64,000 nt of DNA from Owenia fusiformis (Eukaryota > Annelida > Polychaeta > Sabellida > Oweniidae), in contig CAIIXF020000009.1 of assembly GCA_903813345.2 (NCBI GenBank), forward strand, positions 13,964,347 to 14,028,346. The letters run 5' to 3'. The notes under the pieces were generated by a model that saw only the letters and a program-made list of their open reading frames with translations, was not told the origin of the DNA and did not search any database. Both the position numbers and the translations under genes were made by a program. Positions 12,101-27,100 of the stretch are shown here, piece by piece; position 1 is the first letter of the stretch; each line of letters starts with the position of its first letter.

Positions 12101-15100
12101 TATATTCCTCATGCATTACTCAAACATTAAATTTGGAGAATATTTTTATTTTGACCTACTTTTTGGACACCATATCTCAAAAGTGGGTTAAAATACTTTT
12201 TGACGGCAAAAGGCTAACACTATAAGTACACTCTTGGCTACATGTATAGTATACACAATATCGAAGAATATAATTGAAGTGTAGTGTCAGAATCACAAAA
12301 ATAAGGAAAACTTTGAATTTGACCTAGATTTTGACCTAGATATTTTGTGTCCAGATTTTGAAGCTAGATTGCTTTTGAGGTACCCTTCATTTTAAGGCTT
12401 TCATTAAATTAAGCTGTACTCGGTCGTATATATGTCGTATTTTACACTTCAAAAAAAAAAAATTTCCCATTGACTTAACATAGGGCACCAAATTTAGCGA
12501 TTTTGAGTTTTCAAAACGCCATAACTTCCGATGAGTGTTGGTTAAATGATATTGCAGTTATACAATGCTATTATATAGAGGTTATTTACTGAGAGGGATT
12601 CAATATTGGTTTTATTCCGGGGGACATTATGATATTTCCCGAGGGCCCAGGGGGAATCTGGGATTACTGTACCCCTATCAATTTACCTTTTCGGGACCTA
12701 AATCCTATTACCTACCTTTTTACTCAATCGGGGAGAACGAATCCAAAGAGAACAATACTTCTACATGTGCGCCGTGCAAGATTTCCAATAGCTCGTCGTG
12801 TTTACCGAGAACGAAAGATGTTTGTCCACCATTTTGAATGATACTAACTGGTATCAGGGTCATCAAGCTATGGAACAGGGGTTTATGAAAATAGATTGGG
12901 TTACTATAGCTTGCAATGTTAAAGGCAATTGAACTATGTTATAAAATAACTTCCAGTACATTGTGATATTTAAAAGTATAAATTTTTGAAAATACATCTT
13001 AGCCCACAGGACGTGTATTTTGAATGCCTGAGAAGAACGCAAATGGGTACTGGCCAGGTGTAAAAGGGTAGGTGGTCCTATCAAATGTTGGTCCTACTCT
13101 CCATTGATTTATATGGTGACCTAATTACAATTATTTTCCTTATTATTTATACACAGTCAGGGCCAGTAAAGGCCGTAAGGAAAGGGGACCATAATCCCCA
13201 GGGGACCATAATTTCTTTTACACCGGTGTTGCAGTAGTAGCATTTAAGAATCTGTTCCTCCCGAGATTCATGGTCTTCTGAAATAATACTATTAATTGGT
13301 GTTGTTGCATCATTGCTCAAATCTAGAGGAGTGTTGTTGCATCTTCGGTTTGGTGTTGTTGCATCAATAGTGAGGAACTAAAACCGTGAACTTCTTGCTT
13401 CTAGATGATGCTATATGTATACTAATGACAGTTTCTTTAAATATAGACCGTGCGTTAACTTCACGTGTATGGTTATTGAGAAACTCGTCCTAGAAATGGG
13501 TTTAAATTTGGGAAACAACATATCGTACGAAAATCTATCACCGGAAGTCTGGCCATCTTGATGCAACAACACGGTGTTGTTGCATCACGATACCCCCCAG
13601 TGCTTTGCATTTGTTTGACTTTGTTAGTACTAAACTCGACTTTCAAGGTAATATATATGTATCAGTAGGCAGACAATTGATTATATTTACCATGCATCAA
13701 TAGGCAGACATTTGACAATTTGTATATTATATATGATATATTGCTTTGATAGTAGACAATCGATGATGCATATCATGTGGCAATATACATAAGGTCTTAA
13801 TGATGTAAATGATGCAGCAATAGACAATGATTTAGACATATAATTGTGGATTTAATTTGACTGATGATAGGAGCCTGGATAACCATTAACGGAAACTCAA
13901 TATAAGTACATGCCCTCGATATATTAGCTCTGCAATATTTTATATATTTTTGTTTGGAATGCAGCTCTGTTTCATTAGCTGTAGGAAAGGATACTGCACT
14001 GGTTGTTGCAGAATGACACCACAAAAAGGTAGTGTTATTAACATTTCTTATTTATGTATGGAGCACTGGTCATTTATTTGGTAGGAACGAAAAAATACAG
14101 ACATAGCAACAACAGAATGAAAATATGAAATTGATGGTTTAGTGTAAAAATATTATTGAAACAATGATACCATCACTATCAAAATACCTGTTGTTCTTGT
14201 TTTAATTTTATATATGAAATTATTGAAATATAGCTCGTATATGAATTATTTACCATATCGTTTAACTTTAGAAATTACAGATATGGAATTGTTTATCGTT
14301 TTAGAAGTTGTAATAACTTGAATAGACTGTTACAATGATCACAAACAGTTCAGAGTACCTTTTTTAATATTTTAATATTTCAGCTTTATGGTCAACTCAA
14401 TGTTTGAAATGTATTGCTACATAGAATGACTACTGCTTTTCATGAATATTAATTATTTTATAAACAGTGGATTATATGACTTTTAGGGTGTCCTCCACTT
14501 GAGATTACATCTGTATTTCTGTAATATATTTTCCGAATTAAGAATAACAAATAAGAACCATTCAAATGCACTTCCTAATTCATCTATTTGTTGTTGATTA
14601 ACTTTTATTGCTTTTGTATATGACTGTTAGTCAAGAGTAAAAGGATGTTAATTAGAATATATACGGAATATAATAGAACCATGATGTGACATGATCATTG
14701 TTTGACATGCATTTAACTAATCTTCACAATTATCTTGTCCTAATAAAAAACCACTCATGTACAGAAAATATTCATGAAAATGATTTATTTCATGTTTATA
14801 TTCTATTGTTCAAAGGGAGTACATGTATTCTGCACTTAACTGATACCTAAAGTGAATTCTGGTAAGCAGATCTAAGATCACAAGGCATTGATAGATCACA
14901 TTATATGGCAAAATCACCAAACATTGATAGACTGTATAGATCACTAAGGATGGATATACAACTAGACAGTCTTTTGAATTTCTAAAACGGCATTCACATT
15001 CAAATAGCCACCATTTTTATGTCAATAATGTAATGTCTGCTCTAACTTAAAAGAATTCTAGGCGATAAAAATAACAAAATATTGCTTCTGGGACAAGATC

Positions 15101-18100
15101 AACAACATTTATTTATTTCAAATTTTGCTGTGGATTCAATTTTGAATGCTTCTTAATGATCTACAAACGCTTACAATGATTTCTATTTGTAATGTTTTGA
15201 CTTTCCCGGTTCATAAAAACAACATTATCACCATTTACTCAACTCGAAAATTCACTTCTGGTCTGTCGTAATAAAGATGAGCTGAAAGTTGTCGACCTTT
15301 CAATCCTCAGTCTAAATATGGCGTCTCAAGGTTCAATAGACGACTTTGAATGGACCTGCATGCATACTGTAGTTCGAAAATAGAATCATCAGAGAAGGTT
15401 TTAAACCATGAAATCCATGTACGTTGTTACAATGTGTCTTTAAATATTGTTTGATAGATTTATACAGGGTGTTCAATAAGTAAACACATATGTTTATTCA
15501 TGTAGGAAGTATACCTTTATCGCAAATGACTTCCTCATTACAAACCTTGGTTAAATTTAGAATGAAATTAATTTATAGGTTAACAAACTCTGATCAAGAA
15601 GGAATTTCCAAGAATGGCCTCCAAATATTCATATGATATACATTTTCTATTAAAATTTGCTTTGAATTTTAATTTATTCAAAATGGAGTTATTACGATTT
15701 GTTTAAATAAGACACTTCCACTGCCTTGTTATTTCCATCATGAGTGATTTTTATTATGTCACCACCAAAAGTGGTGACATATTGTTATGGTCTCCGTTTT
15801 TTGCGACGGCGGTTGGTGGTTGGCGTCCGGCGGTTGGCGTCCGGCGTCTGTAACAATTTCTTACAACTTCCTATAACTTAACAAATACTGTTTAGACTGA
15901 CTTCAATTTTTTTCTAAATCATCTACATGTTCTCAGAAGTTCAAATCTGACTTTAGATTTGACATTTGACCTTCAAATCTGACTTTAGATTTGACATTTG
16001 ACCTTCAATGACCTTCTCAAGGTCAAAAAGGTCTTTTCAACTTGCTTCACATTGACTAAATTTTTTTTCAAAATCATCTACATGTTCTCAGAAATTCAAA
16101 TCTGACTTTAGATTTGACATTTGACCTTCAAATCTGACTTTAGATTTGACATTTGACCTTCAATGACCTTCTCAAGGTCAAAAAAGGTCAAAAAGGTCTG
16201 TTTTCAACTTGCTTCAAATTGACTAAATTTTTTTTCAAAATCATCTACGTGTTCTCAGAAATTCAAATCTGACTTAAGATTTGACTTAAGATTTGACATT
16301 TGACCTTCAATGACCTTCTCAAGGTCAAAAAAGGTCAAAAAGGTCTGTTTTGAACTTGCTTCAAATTGACTAAAAAAATTTTCAAAATCATCTACGTGTT
16401 CTCAGAAATTCAAATCTGACTTTAGATTTGACTTAACATTTGACCTTCAATGACCTTCTCAAAGTCAAAAAAGGTCAAAAAGGTCTTTTTTCAACTTGCT
16501 TCAAATTGACTAATTTTTTTTTTCAAAATCATCTACATGTTCTCAGAAATTCAAATCTGACTTTAGATTTGACATTTGACCTTCAATGACCTTCTCAAGG
16601 TCAAAAAAGGTCAAAAAGGTATTTTTTCATCTTGCTTCAAATTGACTAATTTTTTTTCAAAATCATCTACATGTTCTCAGAAATTCAAATATGACTTTAG
16701 ATTTGACATTTGACCTTCAATGACCTTTTCAAGGTCAAAAAAGGTCAAAAAGGTCTTTTTTCAACATGCTTCAAATTGACTAATTTTTTTTTCAAAATCA
16801 TCTACGTGTTCTCAGAAATTCAAATCTGACTTTAGATTTGACATTTGACCTTTAATGACCTTCTCAAGGTCAAAAAAGGTCAAAAAGGTCTGTTTTCAAC
16901 TTGCTTCAACTAAATTTTTTTTCAAAATCATCTACATGTTCTCAGAAATTCAAATATGACTTTAGATTTGACTTTAGATTTGACATTTGACCTTCAATGA
17001 CCTTCTCAAGGTCAAAAAAGGTCAAAAAGGTATTTTTTCAACTTGCTTCAAATTGACTAATTTTTTTTTTCAAAATCATCTACATGTTCTCAGAAATTCA
17101 AATCTGACTTTAGATTTGACATTTGACCTTTAATGACCTTCTCAAGGTCAAAAAAGGTCAAAAAGGTCTGTTTTCAACTTGCTTCAAATTGACCAAATTT
17201 TTTTTCAAAATCATCTACATCTTTTCAGAAGTTCAAATTTGACTTTACAAGTTCTCAGAAATTCAAATCTGACTTAAGTTTGAACTCATAATATTGTGAG
17301 CAACTAGGTGGTGACATTTTGTCATGTTAATGCCTTGTATCAAACATGTTTTCTTCTGTAGGTTTTCTTACTCTGTCAAGTTGCTTTTTTATAGTTCTTG
17401 ATAATATTACACTTGATGAAATATAGAAATTACTGAGTTATTTAAGCTTATGTGCCACGCAGACAGGTTTGAACATTGATGAATTAGATATTTTGAATTT
17501 CAGTACATGTACAAACTAAATATATAAGAAAATTGACAGTTTTGACAGAAATTGATGGTTTATAATCAGCCCAACTGACAGTTTCAACAAAAACATCTAG
17601 CAGTTGTATTGGTGATTACTTATTACTGAAAGAGGTGTTTCGCTTTGGTATAGAGTTGTTAACAATAATATGTCAGAAGTCCTGAATAAATAGAATATTT
17701 AACAATAAAAGATTATCACTTAGGATTGCAGATTTTCATTTTTTCTATATTCTTATCACTAGGATTTTTGGAAATACATGTAATAACAAAGGATGCCTGT
17801 TAAGCAAGAGGGACTAAAGCAGTACCGTCATATTGCATACCCTAGTTAAGTCTTACTTAAGAGTTTTTGTCATGACTTCTCTTTCCTCACAAAGAGTAAG
17901 TCATCCTCTCCCCCCTCCTCTTAAATACTCTATCTTTAGTATTCAGATAAAATAAGTACAGGTAAGCCACTGATTCGTCCCCCTTATCTTTCCTGTAGTC
18001 ATTAACTTAAGGTACATCTTTGTTGTTATCAAGCATTTTTCTCCTACTTTGGTTAAATTTCTATGGTTAGTTATTTCTAGGCCCCATGTTATCTCAACCT

Positions 18101-21100
18101 TGTCTTAGAATAACACATATATCAAGATTATATTGTGCCAAACTGCAAATAAGCAGAAGGATTTTCCTTGAACTTTCATCTGTGGGGTTAAACACAACAT
18201 TTCCAGAAGTTAACACTTTTGCCCAAACTTTACCTTTATTGACATAAAAATTGCATTTACCTTATTTCATTTTTTTCAATTTTTGTGATCATTTTGAAGG
18301 TAATACAGGACTAATATCTTGTCTTCAAAATGTTCATACATGAAGTAACATTTGTTCCAAACAGTGTACCATTGATACTTTTCATTTAATGTTGTATATT
18401 TTTACCAGGCTCTAGCTTGAGGGATTTCTTCATATTTCAACATTTTAATCATAAATACCTCTTATAGACACCTAAAATAGAAATTAGCACTCAAAGAGCT
18501 AAAAATACAAAAACAAATTGTTGTACTGGTATATGTATGTCCGCTACTTAAAACTTATGAATGGTATGCGGTTTTATCAAATTGATCAATCTCGAAAAGT
18601 CATATCAAATTTCAGGATATCTTTTTGTTATAATTGTTTTTGTCAAATGTCGCACCTCAAAGACATTTTTGATATGGCACCTTAAACATACAGTTTGACA
18701 TTTTACAATGAATAGCAGTTTTCCCACAGTAAAGTAGTATAGTCTATCATTCTTTCAAAATCCTGAAATTTAATATACGTGATTATATAAAAACAAGTAG
18801 GGATGGGGAACAATATAGTGACAGTTTTTACAGAGTACTGCATCTATTTGACAAGATTTAACAGAACATTAGAGTATTGTTCTGGAGCACTTTAATAAGT
18901 TTAAGTTATCATATTGGTGTGTGCTTGAAGTAAAGGGTATTGTGTGATGTGTAACTGTGTATTAGAAGACTTCCATGACCCAGACAGCTATTTAACCAGA
19001 GCTAGGACGCTCCACTCTTGTCAAATATAAATAGAAATGTGTATAAACCAGGGTATTTCCTGTCCCCAGTAGGCATTATAGTCTATTGTTTGGGGACTTA
19101 AATTGAGCTAAATTGTATATTTGTGTGTGGGGGGAGATATACAGGCCAGGACATTCAAGTTAAGGTAGACAATTGTGAGATTCCAGGCTACTCAGTGATA
19201 TCTCTTCATAGTGATTTCAGATTTTACCTTCAGTGTCTTTATTTATTTGAAATCACATATTAAATAAACAAGAAAATTAGAAAAACTTTCTCTCCTGAAG
19301 AACAGTAAGACTCTTGTGATTGATCAAATGCTGTTGTGGTTCTTTAAATCCACCCTTCTTCAAATGACTTCATTTATGCTTAAATTCATTACTCAATTGC
19401 AGACAAAGTGTTTCTACTTTGATCGAATCAAATAAATTCCAAACCGTGTTTCAAGGTACATAATAAAGAAGTGTTCATGATGTTGTATCATTGCTCACAA
19501 TTATACACTGAATTAAAAAGAATTGATGAATATTGCATGATTATCTATAAAATAATCAGTTTTAATATTTACATTCCAACACCATGTCATTTGTTTCATA
19601 TTGGGGTAGGGGGAGGTGCATGTGGGGCCAAAACCTGCATATATAACTCCAAATGTTGGCAAGCGGATAGCACGATTAACATTCTCAAATTTTTGAAAAC
19701 TGAACCATCCCCCCCCCGCTTGGCAAATCCTGGCTACGGCCTGCATGGTAGCTGCCCTTTATCTTAATAGCCAAATGCTCAAAAATAATTTGATTGTCCT
19801 AGAGGGTTACGAAGTTAGGTGTGAAGGGGATGTAGGCAAGCAAAATAAATAGTGCCTAGTCAACACCATGTATAAAATAAAAAATTTTTGTACCTTTTGT
19901 TGGTATGAAATATATCAGTTATGTCACCATGACGTGAAATATGCCTTCAGCCTTCATTCTTGCCCAAATATAGAGCCTCCCAAGGTCGGCCTATATTGGC
20001 AGAACTCAGGCATATTTCACGTAATAGTGACATAAACTCTAAGTATTATATGTTACTATAATATACTGGTTTCTTACATGTTATTTACCAGTGATATTCC
20101 CTTATCCTCCCAGCTGTTATTCTATTACCCTCAATATCTTATTTCATGTCTGTTGCATCAGGTTGAGGTAGTCAGCTATATGCATCTTTTATTTTGCTGG
20201 GTGCTTCCTCTGAAATGTGATGAATGTACAATTGTATGTTGACATGTATATTGAGGTACATATGAAGATACATATGAGTTTATATTTAATAGATTATTAT
20301 ATATTTACACTGAATTTGATTAGAAAGTGACTTTGGAGAAAGAACTGGATTTCACTGGTGGTGTTGAGTTTCATGTGTGGTGCTGGTGCTGAGTTTCATG
20401 TGTGGTGCTGGATCTTACCACAATCTCAATATTTTTTGAAAGGATAGCCTTCTCTCTGCACTCAGTCTATGCGATGGGTTGTCCATGTTTAATAACATAA
20501 ATAAAAGGCACTGAGCACGTTTAAGAATCCTGTTATTCTCATATAGTACTCTATAAAAACAGTTCAATTAATCTCCCAACATAAAACCACATTCTGTCTG
20601 TGGTTGGGATCTACAGTCATTATAGGAAGTCAAGTTCATATATTAACACTGTTTTTATTATCAGTTATATTACAAAAAATGCAAAGCAAACATAAATACA
20701 ATGAAGTGTACAATCAACTTCCTCCAGTTTCTGCAAGGTACAACTTCTTTCATATATCTGTGAGGGAAAAGTTAGCCTACAGTCACAATTATACAAGAAG
20801 TGTGCCAGAGGAATAGCAATTTTCAATTTATTAATAATTCTATACCAGCATTTATCCCCACAACTTTTACAACTTAAGCTTCTTCAGACAGGACATGATA
20901 TAACATGCAAGTAAGATCAGACAAGTTCTTGTCTGAATATCATCAGAGTGTTTTTAGGGACACTATATTGTAGCTGTCCAAATGAGTTACATCTTACTGT
21001 ACATAGAAGAGCGTACTGTGAAATTGAAGACCAAAGATATTTAAATCATGGATAAAATAGTTAACATTGGTGTATTTACGTATGTTATTTATTTACCAAA

Positions 21101-24100
21101 TGCTGTATACCAAAGTGGTAACATATTGTTAAGTTTCCAACTTTTTGTGGATGGCGTTTGGCAGTTGGTGTTCAGTGGTTGGTGTTCAGCAGTTGGTGTC
21201 TGTAATAAATGGCAGGTGGTGCCATTTTGCATGTAAATACCTTGTTATTGTTTATTAGCAGTTAAAGCTCTAATCCATCATTTACTTGAATATTGACTAA
21301 TAGTTACTTTAGTTGATTGCTACAATTATGACCTCTTAGTATTTTTCATCAAACATGCTTCAGTGTTATTTGTCCCTCCCTATTTCATCCAGTGCAATTA
21401 CAAGATACTGCAGACACCACTTATTTTCTAAAATACAAGCTTCAATAACATATTCCCTTGGACATTAGTGATGGAGGAGTCACTGGTCCAGTGCATATAT
21501 TTTACTTGCATCTAATGGCCCCTATAAGGTTAGATTATCACATTTTATATATCACTCAGCAGTCAGTAGATTATGTTGAAAGTCAAGTCTACAGGCCTTT
21601 ATACTGGCATATATTCAGAGATCCAGCTAAAGTGTAGCAGAGCATCTGGAGGAAACATATCTTCATTTGTTTGAGCAAACATAGGAACAATACCTTAAAA
21701 CAGTCTAAAAATATAATTATGGTACATGGTTTATATCACAATCTGAAGTGTGAGAGGATTAGTTACACCCTTGACTTGACAGACACATATGCATGCATCA
21801 CTGGCGGATCCAGGGGGGTTCCAAAAAATGTTGGGTTAGAAAATTTTGTAGGGCCTCAAAATAGGCATAATTTGGCCTTTTAGGCCTTTTTAGGACAAAT
21901 TATCAAAAAGGGCTTTGATTATTCAAAATTTGGGCCCAATTTGGGGTTTTAGGGGCCTAACATTTGTTTAACAGCAAGCAGCAAGCAACTCAACATTTGG
22001 GCCCCTTGTTAGCTTTTGGATCCGCCAGTGTGCAAAGTACAACAGAGAAGGGGTGGACAAAGCATCAACTACATAGCCATGTAGAGAAATTCTATGAAGG
22101 AAGCTTTTATGTGAACGTAAACAGAAGAACTGAGAAAGATAAGATTTCTCTCTTCATCTCATGTTTTTTATTGGTTCCAGACAGTATGTTGACTGTCAGC
22201 ATATGTGCGACATATCACTGTAAAAGATGAGAATCTTTATTGGGATTGACAGTAGCTATGGATGGTATTCAAACAGTTGTGTCATCTTGTATTTCACCAG
22301 GCCTTACCACTGCTACTGCTGGTATGCTTTTAGAAAATCTTTCAAAAATAGATATTGTGAACAAAATTAACTAAGGGGCAGTTTTGAATTGCGAGCCTGT
22401 ATTTTTCATGTCCTTGTATTATTAATCAGGGGGTCATTAAACAGAAACTTCATAAAGTTACGAATTCATATATCAATTGTTGTTACCATGGATATAATGA
22501 CGTCACAGTTAGAGAACAATGGACTTTTTAACTTTATGAATTTTCTATTAATGGCCCCTAGGTTGATTGGTAAAATATGTTTAATCTGCATTTTGAGGTT
22601 AGATTCTTGTTTGTTTGATACATGAAATATATAGCCTGTGTAAATAAGGGTTATGTACTGGGAGGTTTTGGATATGGGGTTTATCCAGAGGGAAATATGC
22701 ATATTTACCAAAGGGACCGCAGGGACCGAAGGTAGATGTGCATATCTCACGAGGTATAATCCCCATATCTAAACCAACTGTACATAACTGCCTTATCCTA
22801 TAACCAGTTGAGTTTTCTATTTTTTTAAATTTTGTCAAATTTTTTCAAGATTTTTTTTCTAAATTGTTTTTCAAATTTATTTTCAAAAATTCTTTTTTTC
22901 AAATTTATTTTCAAAGCAGGGAGATATGCCCTGGAGCGGGAGATATGGCGGGAGATATGGAGGTTCTGGATATGGAAACCTCAAAAGCAGGATATGGGAT
23001 ATATCTTATAAACTTATTTCCCTAAAACTCTACTGGGCATAGGATAAATATTGTTATGTCATGATTCTGGATGTCTATTGCCATTATCAACCAGTCTTTT
23101 ATTCTAATTCAAGAGGATGATTTTAGCGTGGAGAAACTGTCTCTACCTGCATCTTTGATCAAGGATTCATTTAAATGTACTGTATATTATTCCCTATAAA
23201 TATTTATTAGTGGTCCAAAAATAGTATTCGTGTTTTAATCTGACAAATGGTGAGTGCTTGGTAATGGAATATCTCTGCTAGGTCTACTGTCATGGGAGCT
23301 CCATTACATTATCATCACCATAGTCACTCTGTACATTGTATACATGTATTACTCATGAGAGGACAGTTATTGTATTAGTTTGAGGCAACAAGAGCTTAAC
23401 CTTTTTTGGGGAATCCAGAGTTCATATTCTTGCCCGTATCCAGGATTTACCAAAGGGGGGGGGGCTTTTCCCACTTTTGGCTAAAAATTCATGTGAAAAG
23501 TGCTCGGAATGGTGAAAACTGCATGCTCCCCCAGCTCCCCCCCCCCTCCTGGCTACGGGCTTAATAGTAAATGAGGCTCATTTGACTCTTTTAAATATGT
23601 TAAATAACATACTCTAACTTATGCTTCAAGTCAGGTTTTTGAATAACTCTTTTAGAAAATGTTAAACCTGATTTCCCTGAAAGATCTGGTGGCCTTGAAG
23701 TAATATCAACCACAGGAGAGAACTAAAGTGATAATTTGTTGTTTTCCTTATTTTAGGATACCTTTTGAGCTGTAGTTTTCTCCCTTACTTCTTGTGGCTA
23801 TCCATCTCTTTATCTGTCACTGACACATACGTGTGTATCAATTTTTAATAATAAGTATAAATGTGTAGCTAATAGTGATTGCCCCTGCAAAGAGAGATAC
23901 CCAATAAGTGTGGGCTTGTGTCAGTTTTGTAAGATAATCATTATCATCAACTTCAATTGTAAATGTTTTTTTAGGAATAAGCCAACGGGCTTTAGCTTAT
24001 AGTTACATATAATAGATATTTTACTACTAATAACACAGATTAGAGATGTCATTTCATTCTGATGAGATTTCTCAGTGTATACTTATAATGTAATAGAATA

Positions 24101-27100
24101 GTTTAGATTGTATCACCATTTATCATTTTATGAAAGAATCGTTATGTGTAGAGACATAACATACTGTAATTGAGTATCAACTCGTTTCATGTGTCTTTAA
24201 AAAGAGCTTCATTCATTTACTAATGATTAGTACCACTAGCCTTAGGGTCTGGAGTATACCCTTTGCATTCGTTTGACTTCACTTCTTAAAAGAGAGCTTC
24301 GTCTTCACTCTTTCAAACTAAAATAAACCTGTGAACTCACCGCGCCAATCAGTGTTCGTCGGCCAAATTTGACCGACGTTCTATATATGGTCAGTCCTTC
24401 TGACGTCGTCGTTGAGCCCGGAATTGACCAATGACACGCGCATATTTAATTAGAACGCATTTGGCGTATGTTTCTTCAAGCTCGCTGATTGGTGGAAGAA
24501 AGGTCAGCGCGTAGGTCAAAAGTGATTTATTACCCAAACTGTCACCGGTACCCGTCGTGGGGGTGGGGCTACTAAACTGTAATATAGTCTCTACTAGGCA
24601 GAGTGTAGTTTAACTAGACTCTGCACGCAGGGTATCTGGAGCATTAACTGTGCTCACAAATTTAGCCTTTTTCTTATTTATTTGCTTTCTGTATATGGGC
24701 TGGTTCTGTTCCCATTAATTACAGTAATTGCAAATCTATTACTAACTATAACTATATACTTTATTTTGTTAAAGAGTCCAGAATGCTTTATTTCATTTGC
24801 CTAAATCCAGGGATGAGATACTGTTTTCTGTTTGTATTATGATTTGAATAAAAACAGATGGTATGATCAGAAACATATGTTGAAAAAGTATTTTTGGCGT
24901 AAACATGAAATGACAATCTGAGGTTTCTATTTGCAGATCAACTGTTGGTGACTCTTTACAAAGATCTTAATGAATACCACAAGAATGGCAGTAAGAAAGT
25001 GACATTGACAATTGAAAATGTGAATGCTATTGAATCAGGATTTAATTATGACAAAGAGCAGCACATCTTAGCTATAATATGTCCAGGCCAGATCTCAATG
25101 CTCGCTCTACCCTCACGAGAGTTGATGATCAAATGGGAGATCAAAATAAGAGAGAATCTGCATGAAGGTGAGTGGGAGTTTGTTTTCACTTACACATACT
25201 CTGCTTCCAGTCAGCCTAGCTTGTTTATGTTGTGTCTTATTACAGTGGAGTCAATGGGAAACTATATCTAACAACAGGAAACCTTTTTTACCTTTTGCAT
25301 GAATGAATTTTCTTGTAATATGAACAGCAAAGAAACTCATCTTAAAACAGAGGAAAATTGTAAGATGAAGAAATGGAATCTTAAGGTGTGAAATGGGTGA
25401 ACATCAGTTGAGAAAAAAATGTTTGTGACTGAATAATAATGATAACATGATAATCATGACTAAATGCAGCCAACTGAAAGTAAAATACAAAGTAAAAGTA
25501 CCAGTATCTATTTAATAAGCGGATGATTGGACTGTTTTGTGGCTGAATCACATAACGCCCACTTACCTACCAGTAGTTTATATTAATGAGTTATATTGTT
25601 GAAGTTGGCCTGCAAACATCATCTTCCCTTCATCCTTTGCCAAGTCTTGCCTGGATAGTTGCCCTGTTTGACTCACACTTGTTTGTTTTCTGGGCTTATT
25701 TGCAAAAACAATATTTTATGTTTCCTGGTGAATCTGAATAGTCCTGATGATGCATCAACTTACTAATATTTTCTCCCCACCCTGTCATGTAATGATTCAA
25801 TATTAAATAGTAGGAAATGCCTTGCAATTGTAGTAAATGGGGAGGGGGTTAGAGGTACCTGGCTATGGTGCAGTTGTTAATGGTATCTACAAGAAATCAT
25901 TGCTCAATTTATCAAGGATGACAGTCATACACCTTTTACCATATTAAACATAGCAATCCATACAGAAACATAGGTTGATCAATCCAAACGCCTTTGATGT
26001 CAATATTATAGTAGCATATTGAAGTAGGTTGCAGTGTATACTCAAAAAATGAAAATGAAAAATATATGTCAAAGAGCAAAAATATATATTTTGTTGAGAT
26101 TTAGTAAAATAATAAAGTTACTTTAACTGGCTAAATGTTGGTGTGGTTACATTTGTGATTAGCCTCAAGATCTTGCTGTTTCTAACATTTGACCTGCTAG
26201 TCTCTTGGTGTATGGTATATTAATGTGGTGAAGCAACTGGCAGGGAGTTGGCACAGAGCTGTATTTTGTATGTTGTTGCCCTGTGGATATATCAGCGAGG
26301 TCATGTCAGGGTGGTCATCATCTAGATTCATGTATTAATACAACTCATAAACAAATCATTCTATTCACTGAGATTTTCTGGCACTTAACATCATTAATGA
26401 GTCGAGTTTTGTATTTATTATTCTCACCTAATTCTTTGCCTGTCTCTGCTTCCGACCTCATCTTCTTATTCTCTGTGTGTTGACATTTTATGTGGCGGCT
26501 CTCAGCTGGAGGAGGGCAAATTGTTTACTTGATGTCAGTGTGTGGTAGACTACCTGGCACAGCATAGCTGTTAATCACGATTCATACCTAAACTTATAAA
26601 CCCATATTATTAAACCTGTTACAACCTTTATGTGGAAAGGTAATTTTAAAATCATTGGCGACATTTGACTTAGACAATACCATTGTGGTATATTCACAGA
26701 CTTAACTATTCTCACTAAGGTATTATGTTGTGGAATTTGCAACTAAATTTTTTTAGTATGTCTCCACCCACAATCAACTTATTTTTTTAAAGAACTACTG
26801 TAAATCATAAAAATGAAACTGATTACATTACTCAAGACTTTGGAAACTGTTAATGAACTGTTAATAGTTCCATAATACCACACAGTATATCATTAAATTC
26901 ACAATCACTCTGCTTTATCCCTTCTCCAAACACAACCACATCTGTATGAGCTATCATAACATTAACTGAAACTGATGATGAAGGCCCCCTAAGAACATTC
27001 AATAACAAACTCGACTCTTCCCAATTAACTAATGAGAGTTATTTACATGTTCACCTAATCTAGTTTAATTACAAGTGTCATCTTTGAGCAAAACTTAGCA

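Larger units (their letters stand above)
6266..24936 (+). other. Intron 2 of the DOK7-like gene (18.7 kb)
   Basis: GTAAG donor at 6266 and ttctatttgcag acceptor ending at 24936. No internal gene is supported. It contains repeats listed separately: GTCACCACC-family copies (7269-7625, 15757-17339, 21092-21246), adjacent TIR elements (9671-10923 and 10984-13602), small hairpin elements (19919-20036, 22643-22798) and MITEs (19603-19744, 21799-22030, 23432-23560). A GC-richer CCAAT-box patch lies at 24340-24560. The stretches 7630-9660, 13610-15750, 17345-19600 and 23570-24330 are AT-rich and I see nothing specific in them. Confidence 0.8.
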
